Positions 1 through 8,834 of a DNA stretch of 64,000 bases are shown one piece after another. Origin of the DNA: an uncultured Bacteroidia bacterium (lineage in GTDB: Bacteria > Bacteroidota > Bacteroidia > Bacteroidales > ML635J-15); assembly GCA_902791865.1 (NCBI GenBank), contig CADAXK010000015.1, forward strand, positions 1 through 64,000. The letters are read 5' to 3'. How positions within the stretch are numbered: position 1 is the stretch's first letter; every line of letters begins with the position of its first letter. A program made the position numbers and the translations under genes. Under the pieces are notes generated by a model that made no database searches, was not told the DNA's origin, and worked only from the letters and a program-made list of their open reading frames with translations.

Positions 1-72
1 TGAAAGCACTTTTTTTGCCATAAATATTTTGACCGCTATAATACAAATAAAAATCAACAACTTACAAGGATT

Positions 73-2823
73 TCAGGTCTCTTTTTGCGACTTATGCCGG
101 AATTTCTTGAATTCGTCGATAAGGTTCACAAATTTAGCCTCTTTCTGGTCGAAATTGCGGTCAAATTCCATCATTACCCTTGTTGCGCGTTCCTTGATGT
201 CGTTGTTGTATATGCGAAGTTCTTCACTGCTTTTGCGCTTGAACAGGAAATCTATTTGCGAAAGCAGAAGGTTTATGTTGTCGCTTACCTCTTCGTTGTG
301 CATCAGTTTTTCCTGCTGGTTCAGCATTTCGATTCGGTGGTTTACTACACTCAGCAAGTCGCTGGTTGCTCCGATTGACATTTTTTCGCTGTATGCTTTC
401 AATTCATCGTCGCCGAAACTGCGTATTTGGTTTGATAGCGCCTTGGCATTGTCCAGGGCATGGCGAATTTCGTACAATCTGTTCCTGTCGTCTATCTCGT
501 CAATCTGCTGGCTGAAAAGTTCGGGGTTTTCGCAGGCGTAGGCGAACATTACGGTTTTGATTTCGCGCAGTTGTTCCTTTATCTCGTCTGGGTCTTCAAG
601 AATTGAAACGCCTATCGGTGTCTGATTGTCTTCGCCGTTGTTATTGTCGTCGTCGCAGCGGTTCAGTTCTCGCAGATATTCATTGTTGGTATCTTCAAAG
701 TTTTGCTTGATATTGGCAAAATCGACAACATAGCCGTATTTAAAGTCCTTGTATGGTCGGTTTACGCGAGTTAGAGCCTGTAGCAGGTCGTGACCGTACA
801 TTTTTCGTGTAAGGTAAAGCCGTTTTAGCCGTGCTGCATCAAAACCCGTGAGCAACATTCTGTTTACAATGAGCAGGTCGATGTTGTTTTTGTCCTTGAA
901 ATCATTGATTATTGCTTCGCGTTCCTCCTTGTCGCCTTCGTCGTGTAGAATTAAAGCGGCTGTCGGTTTTGAGTAAATAGGTATTGCACCGGCAGCAAGA
1001 TTCGTGCTGGATAAAGCCTGAGTGTCGGTCTGCGAATACGGTTGCAGGTTCTTGTATATCTCGAAAAGGCGTCGAGCCTGCTTGTTTGTTTCGCATACAA
1101 TCATACCTGCTACGGTTTTGTCGTTCTTCTCTATGCGGAACCGTTTCAAGTCCTTTATGATATATTCCAGCAGACTGCTAAGGTAATTGTCGGATTCGAT
1201 TATGACATCCTTGCTTATGTCGCCCTTTTTTATCAGCGGATTGTTTTTTTGTGCCTCGTCAAGCAGGTTGATGAGTTTTTCCTTGTACGAAGTTTCAATG
1301 TCTTCGCGCATGAGTTTCAAGGTATAGCCGTCGGCAATTGACTTGTCGTAGTAGTACTTGTCGATGTAGTCGCCAAACACTTTCCACGAAGCGCGTTCGT
1401 CCGATAGTAGGGGAGTGCCAGTAAGAGCAATCTTGATGGCATCGGTATCGGCGCTAAGCAGATTTGCCAGAAAAGAACCTTTGGGATTGTATCCGCGATG
1501 TGCCTCGTCGATGAAGAAAATGCGCTGAAGTTTTATGTTGTATTGCGGTAAAACTACCTTTTCGTGGTCTTCCTCAAATTTCTGTATGTTTACAACCATA
1601 ATTTCAGGTTCTCCCGAATCGTTTTCTGTTATATGGTTGTTCTTGATGTCGTCCATCAGTTCTTTTCTGCTTTCGGCTGTGCGAACGCGTAGGCCTCTTG
1701 CAACAAATTCGTCTCTTGCCTGTATCATAAGGCTTAGGCGGTCAACTATGAAATAGAACTTGGCGACTGTATCTTGCTTTGCTAAAAAATCGGTAAGACT
1801 CTTTATTGAATAAAATGCCAATGCTGTTTTTCCGCTTCCCTGCGTATGCCATATAATTCCCGATTTTACACCTTGTCCCAGTTTTCGTCTTATGGCAAGC
1901 GAAGCAAACAGTTGCTGGTATCGCATAACATGCTTTTCCAGTTTTACAATGGTTTCGCCCGTTTCCAGTTCTTTCTTTTTCTCTACATACGCAAAACCGT
2001 AATGAAGCAGGAACAGGAATCTTTCTCTGCTCAGCAGCGACGATAAGACTCTGTTTGTTGGAGTAGTCGGTTGTTTATTGGTTTGGTATTCAGGGAGATT
2101 TGATATAACAACCATATTGAATGACTTTAGAATATTGAGTTCTGTGTCTTTGTCAATAGGTTTCAGTCTCAAATTCTCGTAGAACGATTGCTTTTGTTCT
2201 CTGAACACATTGAAAAATATATCGCTTTTGGATATAGAAGCGTAAAATGCACCTTGAATTGGGATTCTGTTTTCGGTATCGTATTCTTGGTTGTTAGAGA
2301 AAATCATCAGTTGTGTGACATTCAAGAACCTACGGAACTTTTTGTTTGCCATGCGCTGGTTCATCCTGTTTCGTTCTGCCATTATTCCGTCTTTGTTGTT
2401 AGGAATTTTCACTTCGATGAATACCAAAGGCAAACCGTTTACAAAGCAGGTAATGTCAGGGCGGAAATTGTCACCACTATCCTCGTTCTTGCATGTAAAT
2501 TCGGCAGTGCAGTTCCATTCGTTGCGGTCGGGATTATCAAAGTCGATTATTTTCGTCCCGCTGGTAGCATTGATAATCTTGTAAAATTCTCGTCCCAAGT
2601 CGTCGTTGTTGGCAACTCGAATCAATTTGTCGAGCAATATGCTTATTTCTTGTTCTGTTGCATTAGGGTTGAATTCCTTTACCTTTCGTTTGAATACATC
2701 GGTAAGGATGTTTGTCTTGTTGTCATAAATTTCGACCTGCGGAATGTATGTATAACCTAAGCGTGTAAGGTGCAGAATTGCAGGAATCTGTACTCGTGTT
2801 GCTTCTGAAAATTGTCTCGACAT
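73..2823 (-). CDS. hsdR: Type I restriction enzyme, R subunit (HsdR)
   Basis: This is the 916-residue motor and nuclease subunit of a type I restriction-modification complex, which translocates DNA and cuts it far from the recognition site. The N-terminal nuclease motif is readable: Asp123 in RPDITCF, then Glu137 and Lys139 in FIEVK (PD-(D/E)xK). The helicase Walker A GSGKT lies at residues 329-333 and DEAH at 439-442, followed by helicase motifs such as LTGTP. The length suits the family (about 900-1100). The start follows a -7 element at 2855-2862. No hsdM or hsdS is visible: the upstream neighbour is dnaK and the downstream side leaves the window after 72 bases, so partners may lie beyond the left edge. 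Confidence 0.95.
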   Translation of the reverse strand: MSRQFSEATRVQIPAILHLTRLGYTYIPQVEIYDNKTNILTDVFKRKVKEFNPNATEQEISILLDKLIRVANNDDLGREFYKIINATSGTKIIDFDNPDRNEWNCTAEFTCKNEDSGDNFRPDITCFVNGLPLVFIEVKIPNNKDGIMAERNRMNQRMANKKFRRFLNVTQLMIFSNNQEYDTENRIPIQGAFYASISKSDIFFNVFREQKQSFYENLRLKPIDKDTELNILKSFNMVVISNLPEYQTNKQPTTPTNRVLSSLLSRERFLFLLHYGFAYVEKKKELETGETIVKLEKHVMRYQQLFASLAIRRKLGQGVKSGIIWHTQGSGKTALAFYSIKSLTDFLAKQDTVAKFYFIVDRLSLMIQARDEFVARGLRVRTAESRKELMDDIKNNHITENDSGEPEIMVVNIQKFEEDHEKVVLPQYNIKLQRIFFIDEAHRGYNPKGSFLANLLSADTDAIKIALTGTPLLSDERASWKVFGDYIDKYYYDKSIADGYTLKLMREDIETSYKEKLINLLDEAQKNNPLIKKGDISKDVIIESDNYLSSLLEYIIKDLKRFRIEKNDKTVAGMIVCETNKQARRLFEIYKNLQPYSQTDTQALSSTNLAAGAIPIYSKPTAALILHDEGDKEEREAIINDFKDKNNIDLLIVNRMLLTGFDAARLKRLYLTRKMYGHDLLQALTRVNRPYKDFKYGYVVDFANIKQNFEDTNNEYLRELNRCDDDNNNGEDNQTPIGVSILEDPDEIKEQLREIKTVMFAYACENPELFSQQIDEIDDRNRLYEIRHALDNAKALSNQIRSFGDDELKAYSEKMSIGATSDLLSVVNHRIEMLNQQEKLMHNEEVSDNINLLLSQIDFLFKRKSSEELRIYNNDIKERATRVMMEFDRNFDQKEAKFVNLIDEFKKFRHKSQKET

Positions 2824-2854
2824 AAAAGTGTATAATATCCCATTTTACAAAAAG

Positions 2855-2862
2855 CAAATATA
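2855..2862 (-). promoter_or_regulatory. Bacteroidetes -7 element for hsdR
   Basis: Read on the minus strand the sequence is TATATTTG, matching TAnnTTTG. It lies 31 bases before the hsdR start. No good -33 TTTG at 19 bases was found. Confidence 0.45.
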
Positions 2863-2944
2863 CAAAATATAAAACGAATACTAATAGTTGTAGTGTAAAA
2901 AATAATGGCTATTTCTTTGTGTTTTTTCGCTTGTGTTGCGGTTA

Positions 2945-2982
2945 CAAAAACAAAAAAGGCGCAATGTAAAAATCGCGCCTTA
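2945..2982 (-). terminator. Intrinsic terminator of dnaK
   Basis: On the minus strand AAGGCGC (2975-2981) and GCGCCTT (2956-2962) form a 7-bp stem around a 12-base loop, followed by a T-rich tract (TTTTGTTTTTG). It starts about 27 bases after the dnaK stop. Confidence 0.8.
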
Positions 2983-3008
2983 ATTATTCATAACTTATTG
3001 ATTGTCAA

Positions 3009-4934
3009 TTATTTGACTTCTTCAAAGTCCACGTCCGTGACTTCATCCGAATTGTTGCTTGAGCTTCCCGACTGCTGCTGCTGTCCGCCCATGTTAGGGT
3101 TAGCCTGCTGCTGACCTGCGCCTGCACCGGCACCAGCGTTCTTGTACATGTCTTCGGATGCTGCGTGGAAGGCGTTGTTCAGTGCTTCCATTGCCTTGTC
3201 GATTGCAGCTACATCCTGGCTCTTGTGAGCTTCCTTAAGGTTGTTCAGAGCGGTTTCGATAGGAGCCTTCTTGTCGGCTGGAATCTTGTCGCCCAATTCC
3301 TTGAGCTGCTTTTCGGTCTGGAATATCATCGAGTCGGCCTGGTTGATCTTGTCGATTCTTTCCTTTGCAGCCTTGTCGGCGTTTGCATTGGCTTCGGCTT
3401 CGGCCTTCATACGCTTGATTTCGTCTTCCGAAAGTCCCGATGAAGCTTCGATACGGATGCTCTGCTCCTTGCCAGTGCCCTTGTCCTTTGCCGAAACCTT
3501 CAAGATACCGTTTGCATCGATGTCGAAGGTAACTTCAATCTGCGGAACGCCACGCGGTGCTGCTGGAATGCCGTCGAGGTGGAAACGACCGATGGTCTTG
3601 TTGTCGCTTGCCATCGAACGTTCGCCCTGCAATACGTGGATTTCAACTGATGGCTGGTTGTCGGCAGCGGTCGAGAATACTTCCTGCTTCTTGCAAGGTA
3701 TTGTGGTGTTCGATTCGATGAGCTTTGTCATTACGCCACCCAAAGTCTCGATACCGAGTGACAACGGGGTAACATCGAGAAGCAATACATCGGTAACATC
3801 ACCTGTGAGGACACCGCCCTGGATTGCAGCACCAACAGCCACAACTTCGTCGGGGTTAACGCCCTTCGACGGGGTCTTGCCGAAGAACTGCTTTACCTTT
3901 TCCTGAACTGCCGGGATACGGGTTGAACCGCCGACCAACAGAACTTCGTCAATATCCGATGCCGAGAAACCAGAGTCCTTCAATGCCTGCTGGCAAGGTG
4001 CGATGGTTGCGTTGATAAGACGGTCGGCCAACTGTTCGAACTGCGAACGGGTCAAGGTCTTTACCAAGTGCTTTGGAACACCGTCAACCGGCATGATGTA
4101 CGGCAGGTTGATTTCCGATGATGTCGATGACGACAATTCAATCTTTGCCTTTTCTGCAGCCTCTTTCAGACGCTGGAGTGCGATAGAGTCCTTGCGGAGG
4201 TCAACGCCGTTTTCCTTCTGGAATTCGTCTGCCAGCCATTCGATGATAACGTGGTCGAAATCATCACCGCCGAGATGGGTATCGCCGTTGGTTGACTTTA
4301 CTTCGAAAACGCCGTCGCCAAGTTCAAGGATTGAAATATCGAATGTACCGCCACCGAGGTCGAATACTGCAACCTTCATATCCTTGTTCTTCTTGTCAAG
4401 GCCGTATGCCAAAGCTGCTGCTGTAGGCTCGTTGATGATACGTTTTACCTTCAAGCCTGCGATTTCGCCAGCTTCCTTGGTTGCCTGACGCTGTGAGTCG
4501 CTGAAGTATGCAGGAACGGTGATAACTGCTTCGGTTACATCTTCGCCAAGGTATTCTTCAGCGGTCTTCTTCATCTTCTGGAGGATGATTGCCGAAATTT
4601 CCTGCGGAGTGTAGTTGCGGTCGCCAATCTTAACACGCGGAGTGTTGTTGTCGCCACGTACAACTTCGTAAGGGACACGTTCGATTTCCTTTGTTACGTT
4701 GTCGTATCTTTCGCCCATGAAACGCTTGATTGAGAAAACAGTGTTCAACGGGTTTGTGATAGCCTGACGCTTTGCAGGATCGCCGACCTTGCGCTCGCCG
4801 TCTTTCAAAAATCCTACTATTGAAGGGGTGGTCCTATGACCTTCGCTGTTGGTGATAACAACAGGTTCGCCGCCTTCCATAACTGCCACACATGAATTGG
4901 TGGTACCTAAGTCTATTCCTATAATCTTACTCAT
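3009..4934 (-). CDS. dnaK: Chaperone DnaK (Hsp70)
   Basis: This is the 641-residue cytosolic ATP-dependent chaperone that binds exposed hydrophobic segments of client proteins together with DnaJ and GrpE. The N-terminus carries the phosphate-1 motif IDLGTTNS. Other Hsp70 hallmarks include [20 protein letters not shown] and the substrate-binding segment [17 protein letters not shown], and the acidic C-terminus ends in EEVK after a Gly/Ala/Gln-rich stretch. Length is normal. The gene stands alone: dnaJ, grpE and hrcA are not adjacent. A sigma-54-like sequence lies upstream (4988-5003) and an intrinsic terminator follows the stop. No CIRCE operator is visible. Confidence 0.99.
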   Translation of the reverse strand: MSKIIGIDLGTTNSCVAVMEGGEPVVITNSEGHRTTPSIVGFLKDGERKVGDPAKRQAITNPLNTVFSIKRFMGERYDNVTKEIERVPYEVVRGDNNTPRVKIGDRNYTPQEISAIILQKMKKTAEEYLGEDVTEAVITVPAYFSDSQRQATKEAGEIAGLKVKRIINEPTAAALAYGLDKKNKDMKVAVFDLGGGTFDISILELGDGVFEVKSTNGDTHLGGDDFDHVIIEWLADEFQKENGVDLRKDSIALQRLKEAAEKAKIELSSSTSSEINLPYIMPVDGVPKHLVKTLTRSQFEQLADRLINATIAPCQQALKDSGFSASDIDEVLLVGGSTRIPAVQEKVKQFFGKTPSKGVNPDEVVAVGAAIQGGVLTGDVTDVLLLDVTPLSLGIETLGGVMTKLIESNTTIPCKKQEVFSTAADNQPSVEIHVLQGERSMASDNKTIGRFHLDGIPAAPRGVPQIEVTFDIDANGILKVSAKDKGTGKEQSIRIEASSGLSEDEIKRMKAEAEANANADKAAKERIDKINQADSMIFQTEKQLKELGDKIPADKKAPIETALNNLKEAHKSQDVAAIDKAMEALNNAFHAASEDMYKNAGAGAGAGQQQANPNMGGQQQQSGSSSNNSDEVTDVDFEEVK

Positions 4935-4987
4935 AATTTTATGTTTTTTTTTGTTTTACAATTTTGAAAAATTCACGACTTGGATAT

Positions 4988-5003
4988 GGCAATCTGTGTG
5001 CCA
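4988..5003 (-). promoter_or_regulatory. Sigma-54-type -24/-12 sequence upstream of dnaK
   Basis: The minus strand reads TGGCACACAGATTGCC, which fits the sigma-54 consensus TGGCAC-N5-TTGC with GG and GC ten bases apart. Transcription would begin near 4977, about 43 bases before the dnaK start. No TAnnTTTG element was seen in this leader. One match could be chance; no activator site was identified. Confidence 0.4.
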
Positions 5004-5265
5004 GCGGAATGGGAAAATGTTGAAAAAAGCGGCCGCTTTTGTTTTTAATGTATTGATTGTTAGTGTGTTGTGTAAAATGTGGGATTTTTTATGCCAAAAT
5101 TCTTCATGTCATACCAAAAGTTTCGGAGTGTTGTTTTGTCACAAAAAAGTTTGATTTTCTGGATTTTGGTGTCAGGGTTGGTGACAAAATGGCAGTAGCA
5201 TCGTGTCATGGCTTCGCCTGTTTCTGAGTTTCTAGGTTTCTATGGGCTGACGCCCGTTTCTGTTG

Positions 5266-5285
5266 AGACGCAAAATTTTGCGTCT
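5266..5285. repeat. Dispersed palindrome, copy 1
   Basis: AGACGCAAAATTTTGCGTCT is a perfect 20-bp palindrome. Exact copies occur at 8815-8834 and 36005-36024, all preceded by GTTG. This copy sits just past the 3' end of the O-antigen ligase-like gene. Confidence 0.9.
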
Positions 5286-5295
5286 GTACAAATGT

Positions 5296-6540
5296 CTAGC
5301 CTTTTAGCCCATTTTTGTTTCCCAACAGCATTATTCCCGTAAACAGACAGAAGAATATTATTCCATTGATAATGCTTAGCATATCTTCGATGCAGAAGAA
5401 ACAGAGGGTTATTATGCACCACCATATCGTTGCGCTGTTGCGCGACTTGATGGCCGTGCGGAACATTGCGAAGAATAGCAGTAGGAGTGAGGCTATTCCC
5501 ATGATTCCGAACGAGGCAAATGTACGCAAAAACTGGTTGTGCGGAGCACATGTGCCAGCGTAGTTTTCGCCCATGCGCAGTTTCATTTTCTTTTCCATTT
5601 CGGCATACACATCGCCTTGACCTGTGCCAATGAGCCAGTTTTCGGAGATGACATCCAACGCGGAAGCCATGCACTTGATGCGGATGGTGGTTGATTCGTT
5701 GCGCGTATATGCTGTTTGTTCATTGTCGTGCTGTGCCTTAAAACTAGCAACCATGCTGTCGATTCTGTATTTTACCATAGGTATTGACATGATGGCGGGG
5801 GCAATGGCAATTATGCTTGCCGTAACCGCTATCGACAGCCATTTCGGAATGCGTTTCGATAGCAACATTCTGATTATTAGATATACAGTATATATGGAAA
5901 GAATCAAAATAGTAATCTTTGACGAAAGCAGGCAGATGAATCCAACATTTGCAATAATGAGAATTATTTCGCTGATAGTTAACAATTTCTGCTGTTTCCA
6001 ATCTCTATGCATCAGGCTCTCGGCAAGTATTATTATGGCAAACATGGCATAGTAGGAATGGTGGTGTGGCGACCTAAGCAGGTATACATAGAAAAACATA
6101 TCCGCATTTTGTGTTTCTGTGTAGTTGCCGTATGCGTTGATTATGCTAATTATCATTATGGCTAGAATCCCGGCGATGAGCGATATTTTTATAAGGTCAA
6201 GCTTTTTTTCGATGCAGTTTTGCCTGAAGGCAGTTGCTATGAACGGGAACGCCAGTAGCGATAGAGCTGTTTCGGTGTTGTGTAGCGCTGTTTTCAGATC
6301 TTCGGAGTAAGTAAGACCGATGAGGTATAGCGCAAAAGGTATTATCATTGCCCAGAAGCCAAGTGTGCGGGCTGATTCGCATAAAGCCTTGTAGTTTCGT
6401 GGCCGTACAAGGAACAAAAGTCCAAGTGCGGCAATTATCGGAGAGGTGTATTCAATGTGCAGGGGGATAAGGAAAGCAACTGCGCAGAGTAGCACAATTT
6501 CGAGCATATCAAGGTAATATGTGGACTTCCTTGTAGTCAT
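5296..6540 (-). CDS. O-antigen ligase / polymerase-like membrane protein
   Basis: This is a polytopic membrane protein of about 414 residues with roughly ten to twelve hydrophobic segments and one larger extracytoplasmic loop rich in charged residues (around FKAQHDNEQTAYTRNESTT). It ends in repeated hydrophobic helices, as in the Wzy_C / O-antigen ligase superfamily. The motif WLIGTGQGDVYAEM followed by PHNQFLRTFASFGIMG is typical of the conserved Wzy_C loop. The start at 6540 (MTTRKSTYY) is preferred over an upstream ATG at 6582, because a -7 promoter element lies between them. It could ligate or polymerise surface glycans; the substrate cannot be told. A second member of the family lies at 28228-29790. 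Confidence 0.75.
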   Translation of the reverse strand: MTTRKSTYYLDMLEIVLLCAVAFLIPLHIEYTSPIIAALGLLFLVRPRNYKALCESARTLGFWAMIIPFALYLIGLTYSEDLKTALHNTETALSLLAFPFIATAFRQNCIEKKLDLIKISLIAGILAIMIISIINAYGNYTETQNADMFFYVYLLRSPHHHSYYAMFAIIILAESLMHRDWKQQKLLTISEIILIIANVGFICLLSSKITILILSIYTVYLIIRMLLSKRIPKWLSIAVTASIIAIAPAIMSIPMVKYRIDSMVASFKAQHDNEQTAYTRNESTTIRIKCMASALDVISENWLIGTGQGDVYAEMEKKMKLRMGENYAGTCAPHNQFLRTFASFGIMGIASLLLLFFAMFRTAIKSRNSATIWWCIITLCFFCIEDMLSIINGIIFFCLFTGIMLLGNKNGLKG

Positions 6541-6549
6541 TTCAGTTTG

Positions 6550-6557
6550 CAAAGTTA
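6550..6557 (-). promoter_or_regulatory. -7 promoter element for the O-antigen ligase-like gene
   Basis: The minus strand reads TAACTTTG (TAnnTTTG). It lies 10 bases before the ATG at 6540, so the transcript would have a very short leader. It argues against the upstream ATG at 6582. Confidence 0.5.
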
Positions 6558-6589
6558 TAAAATTCAAGCAGATGAAAAGCATTAATAAT

Positions 6590-6617
6590 AAAAAAAACGG
6601 GAAACCTAAGTTTCCCG
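6590..6617 (-). terminator. Intrinsic terminator of the DUF4476 gene
   Basis: The minus strand has an 8-bp stem CGGGAAAC / GTTTCCCG with a four-base loop, followed by eight T residues. It begins about 25 bases after the stop of the DUF4476 gene. Confidence 0.85.
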
Positions 6618-6641
6618 CTATGTCTTTTGTCTGTCAATCTT

Positions 6642-7892
6642 TTAATAGTTGTGCTGGTTTATGTACCTGTTGAGTTCGCTAACCGATGACGAGAAGGTAA
6701 AAACTTCGTTTACCTTGAAGTAGTTGCGTCTGTCGTAGCAGTGGTCGTAGGCGTATTTTGCAAATGTGAGCCTGTCGCTGTCGAAAGTAAACAGACGGCA
6801 GATTTCCCTGACTTGTTCGGCGCTTATGCAGGTTGCCGAGCAAGCTTGCTTTGCAATTGTCATCTTTGTGCTCGAGTACGGCGTGTTGTTTATCATCTGC
6901 CTCAAGTCGCTGAAATCATGGTCGGACATAATGTAGTGGCAATTTGGATTGTCGCTTTGGAAATATCCGCCATTGTTGTAACCGCCGTATGGTTGCTGAT
7001 AGTTAGCCATCTGGTTTGTGATGTACCTGTTGAGCTGATCAACCGATGAGGAATATGTAAATGCCTGTCCAACAATGTAATATCTGTAGCGGTCGTAGCA
7101 GTATTCGAAGGCATATTTTGCAAAGTCGAGTCTGTTACTTTCGTATGCGAATTCCTTGCATAAATCTCTGATTTGGTCGGATGTCATGCAGTTGTAACGG
7201 CATGCCTGCTTTGCCACTGTCATACGCGAGCTGTCAAAATAGCGAGCTCTTACTTGTGACCTCAGTGAATTGAAGTCGTTTTGTTGCATCGGGAAATGGC
7301 AGCGAGGATTGTCGGTTGGCCCGTAACCATTGTTCCAATAGCCATTATTGCCATATCCACCATTACCATATCCACCATTTCCATGATTGTTGTTTCCATA
7401 ACCGCCATTTCCATGACCACCATTTCCGTGTCCGTTGTTGCCGTGGCCGCCATTGTTGTTGCCGTGTCCACCATTACCACCATGGCCGTTGTCCTTTGTT
7501 TCGTTAGAACCGTTGCTTCCCTTGACTACTGTGGTGCTATTGTTGTTCGATGAAGAGTGATGACGGTCTGTGGTGCTTACTGTTTTCATTGTGTAGACAT
7601 TTTCGCGACCTTTGACGAGCTGTACCTTTATTTCCTTGTCGTTGCTACTAACTGACATTGTCCTGCTGAATGTAGGGACACCGCTGCGCTCGAATACTAC
7701 TCTTACCGATATTGATTTGCCACTTATGTTTTCCGCTTTGACATTAGTTGCGGCAGTTGCGTTTTGCTTTACATTATTAAGGTATAGGGTGAACTTGTCG
7801 CCGTTGTCGGTGTAAAAAACAAAATCGTTGTTCTGCGCAATGCCTGCTAATACCAATAGGCAAAGGATTGCTGTTGAAATAAAATTTCTCAT
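6642..7892 (-). CDS. DUF4476 protein with two copies of the domain and a Gly/Asn/His linker
   Basis: This is an exported protein of 416 residues. A signal peptide covers about residues 1-19 (ending GIAQ), followed by a beta-rich region to about 120. A low-complexity linker of GHGNGG / GYGNNG-type repeats spans about 125-195, and two copies of a helical domain lie at about 198-290 and 318-412. Each copy contains CHxxM, a MTxAKQAC stretch and a YCYDR or HCYDR motif with conserved Cys, matching DUF4476. The domain's function is unknown. The linker is encoded by imperfect tandem repeats near 7330-7480. It is a single-gene unit with its own terminator. Confidence 0.85.
   Translation of the reverse strand: MRNFISTAILCLLVLAGIAQNNDFVFYTDNGDKFTLYLNNVKQNATAATNVKAENISGKSISVRVVFERSGVPTFSRTMSVSSNDKEIKVQLVKGRENVYTMKTVSTTDRHHSSSNNNSTTVVKGSNGSNETKDNGHGGNGGHGNNNGGHGNNGHGNGGHGNGGYGNNNHGNGGYGNGGYGNNGYWNNGYGPTDNPRCHFPMQQNDFNSLRSQVRARYFDSSRMTVAKQACRYNCMTSDQIRDLCKEFAYESNRLDFAKYAFEYCYDRYRYYIVGQAFTYSSSVDQLNRYITNQMANYQQPYGGYNNGGYFQSDNPNCHYIMSDHDFSDLRQMINNTPYSSTKMTIAKQACSATCISAEQVREICRLFTFDSDRLTFAKYAYDHCYDRRNYFKVNEVFTFSSSVSELNRYINQHNY
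7330..7490. repeat. Imperfect tandem repeats encoding a Gly/Asn/His/Tyr linker
   Basis: On the plus strand, units such as CCATATCCACCATT and TTTCCATGACCACC recur every 9-15 bases. They encode the GHGNGG / GYGNGG linker of the DUF4476 protein. Such arrays often vary in copy number by slippage (inference). Confidence 0.8.
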
Positions 7893-7930
7893 TATGTTAA
7901 TTTTTTATTGACGGCAAAGATAGTCAATTA

Positions 7931-8698
7931 TTATTCAACTTCCAACACAATTCTAAAACCTCTGTCGTTGGCACTGCTTGCCGGCTGTTCGTCGTATCTG
8001 CACGAAACACGGCAGTAGCTTGGTGTGTCGTCGTCCCATCCGCCACCACGGAAAACATGAAGTACGCCGGTGTCGGGACCTTGGGGATTTGTCTGCGGAT
8101 GCTCGTCGTAGTAGTCGTACCAGTCGCTACACCATTCCCACACATTGCCGCTCATGTCGTACAAGCCAAGTTCGTTTGGTTTGTACTGTCCGACTTTTTC
8201 GGTGCGTTGCGCGGTGCAGTGGGCGACTTCTAGAACCTTGTCGCTTCCTGCGTACTTGTAGCCTTTGCTTAGGTTACCACCGCGAGCGGCAAATTCCCAT
8301 TCGGCTTCGGTGGGCAGACGGTATTTCTTGCCAGTGTAGTAACGAAGCGTGTCTATGAAATCGTTGGCATATTTCCAGGTCATTCCTGTAGCTGGATAAT
8401 CGCCCCATTTCGATAGGGTAGCAGCGTCGGTTCTTTCCATCACATACGACCATTGCGCCATGGTAACTTCGTACTTGGCAATATAGAAACTTCCTACAGT
8501 GACTTCGTGTGCCGGCTTTTCTATTGTCTTGCAGCTTTTGCCCTGCTCGTCGGTGCATCCCATTGTGAATGTTCCCCCTTCTACGAATACCATTTCTCCT
8601 TCAAACGGGTCCTTGAACTCATCATACTGCGCTGTTGCCTTTAGGCAGAGCGCCATTGCCATTATGCATAATACAGATGTTGTAAATAAATTTTTCAT
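7931..8698 (-). CDS. Exported SUMF1 / formylglycine-generating-enzyme-like domain protein
   Basis: This is a protein of about 255 residues with an N-terminal signal peptide (MKNLFTTSV...ATAQ) and a single SUMF1-type domain. Hallmarks are MVFVEGGTFTMG near the start, a YEVTMAQW stretch, YRLPTEAEWEFAARGG, GNVWEWCSDWYD, a FRGGGWDD segment and the C-terminal GFRIV. The start at 8698 is chosen because it begins a clean signal peptide and follows a -7 element at 8726-8733. There is no lipobox and the protein is much shorter than GldK/PorK, so it is not that gliding or T9SS component. No sulfatase lies nearby, so true formylglycine-generating activity is doubtful. Confidence 0.85.
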   Translation of the reverse strand: MKNLFTTSVLCIMAMALCLKATAQYDEFKDPFEGEMVFVEGGTFTMGCTDEQGKSCKTIEKPAHEVTVGSFYIAKYEVTMAQWSYVMERTDAATLSKWGDYPATGMTWKYANDFIDTLRYYTGKKYRLPTEAEWEFAARGGNLSKGYKYAGSDKVLEVAHCTAQRTEKVGQYKPNELGLYDMSGNVWEWCSDWYDYYDEHPQTNPQGPDTGVLHVFRGGGWDDDTPSYCRVSCRYDEQPASSANDRGFRIVLEVE

Positions 8699-8725
8699 AG
8701 GAAAAGTAGTTTTAGTTATCAGCAA

Positions 8726-8733
8726 CAAAGATA
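8726..8733 (-). promoter_or_regulatory. -7 promoter element for the SUMF1-domain gene
   Basis: The minus strand reads TATCTTTG, matching TAnnTTTG, 28 bases before the chosen start at 8698. The -33 region is weak. Confidence 0.45.
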
Positions 8734-8814
8734 CTTTTTCCAAACGATATATATGTTTCTTTTTGCTTAATGAACTGTTATATTTTCGTTAAGCAAGTCC
8801 GCGCTTTTATGTTG

Positions 8815-8834
8815 AGACGCAAAATTTTGCGTCT
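8815..8834. repeat. Dispersed palindrome, copy 2
   Basis: This is an exact copy of AGACGCAAAATTTTGCGTCT. On the plus strand the left flank TTTTATGTTG is shared with the copy at 36005. It abuts the stop codon of the MutS-like gene, where it could act as a 3' RNA hairpin. Confidence 0.9.

Larger units (their letters stand above)
4935..5295. other. Gene-free region between dnaK and the O-antigen ligase-like gene
   Basis: This stretch of about 360 bases holds no convincing gene. It contains the dnaK promoter region, a perfect 16-bp palindrome AAAAGCGGCCGCTTTT at 5025-5040, and from about 5221 a cluster of short repeats: a GTTTCTGAGTTTC word, the small hairpin GGGC-TGAC-GCCC (5244-5255), and the 20-bp palindrome at 5266-5285. 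Confidence 0.6.

Noticed and set aside
3241-4488. Long open frames on the plus strand opposite dnaK
   Set aside because: They are antisense shadows of a highly conserved gene with biased codon use and match no family.
4935-5060. Possible CIRCE (HrcA) operator for dnaK
   Set aside because: No TTAGCACTC-N9-GAGTGCTAA pattern or near match is present in the leader.
7262-7553. Met/Thr- or Ile-rich open frames across the DUF4476 linker
   Set aside because: Low-complexity by-products of the tandem repeat read in other frames.
7931-8698. Gliding/T9SS protein GldK (PorK)
   Set aside because: No lipobox, too short, and no gldL/M/N genes follow.
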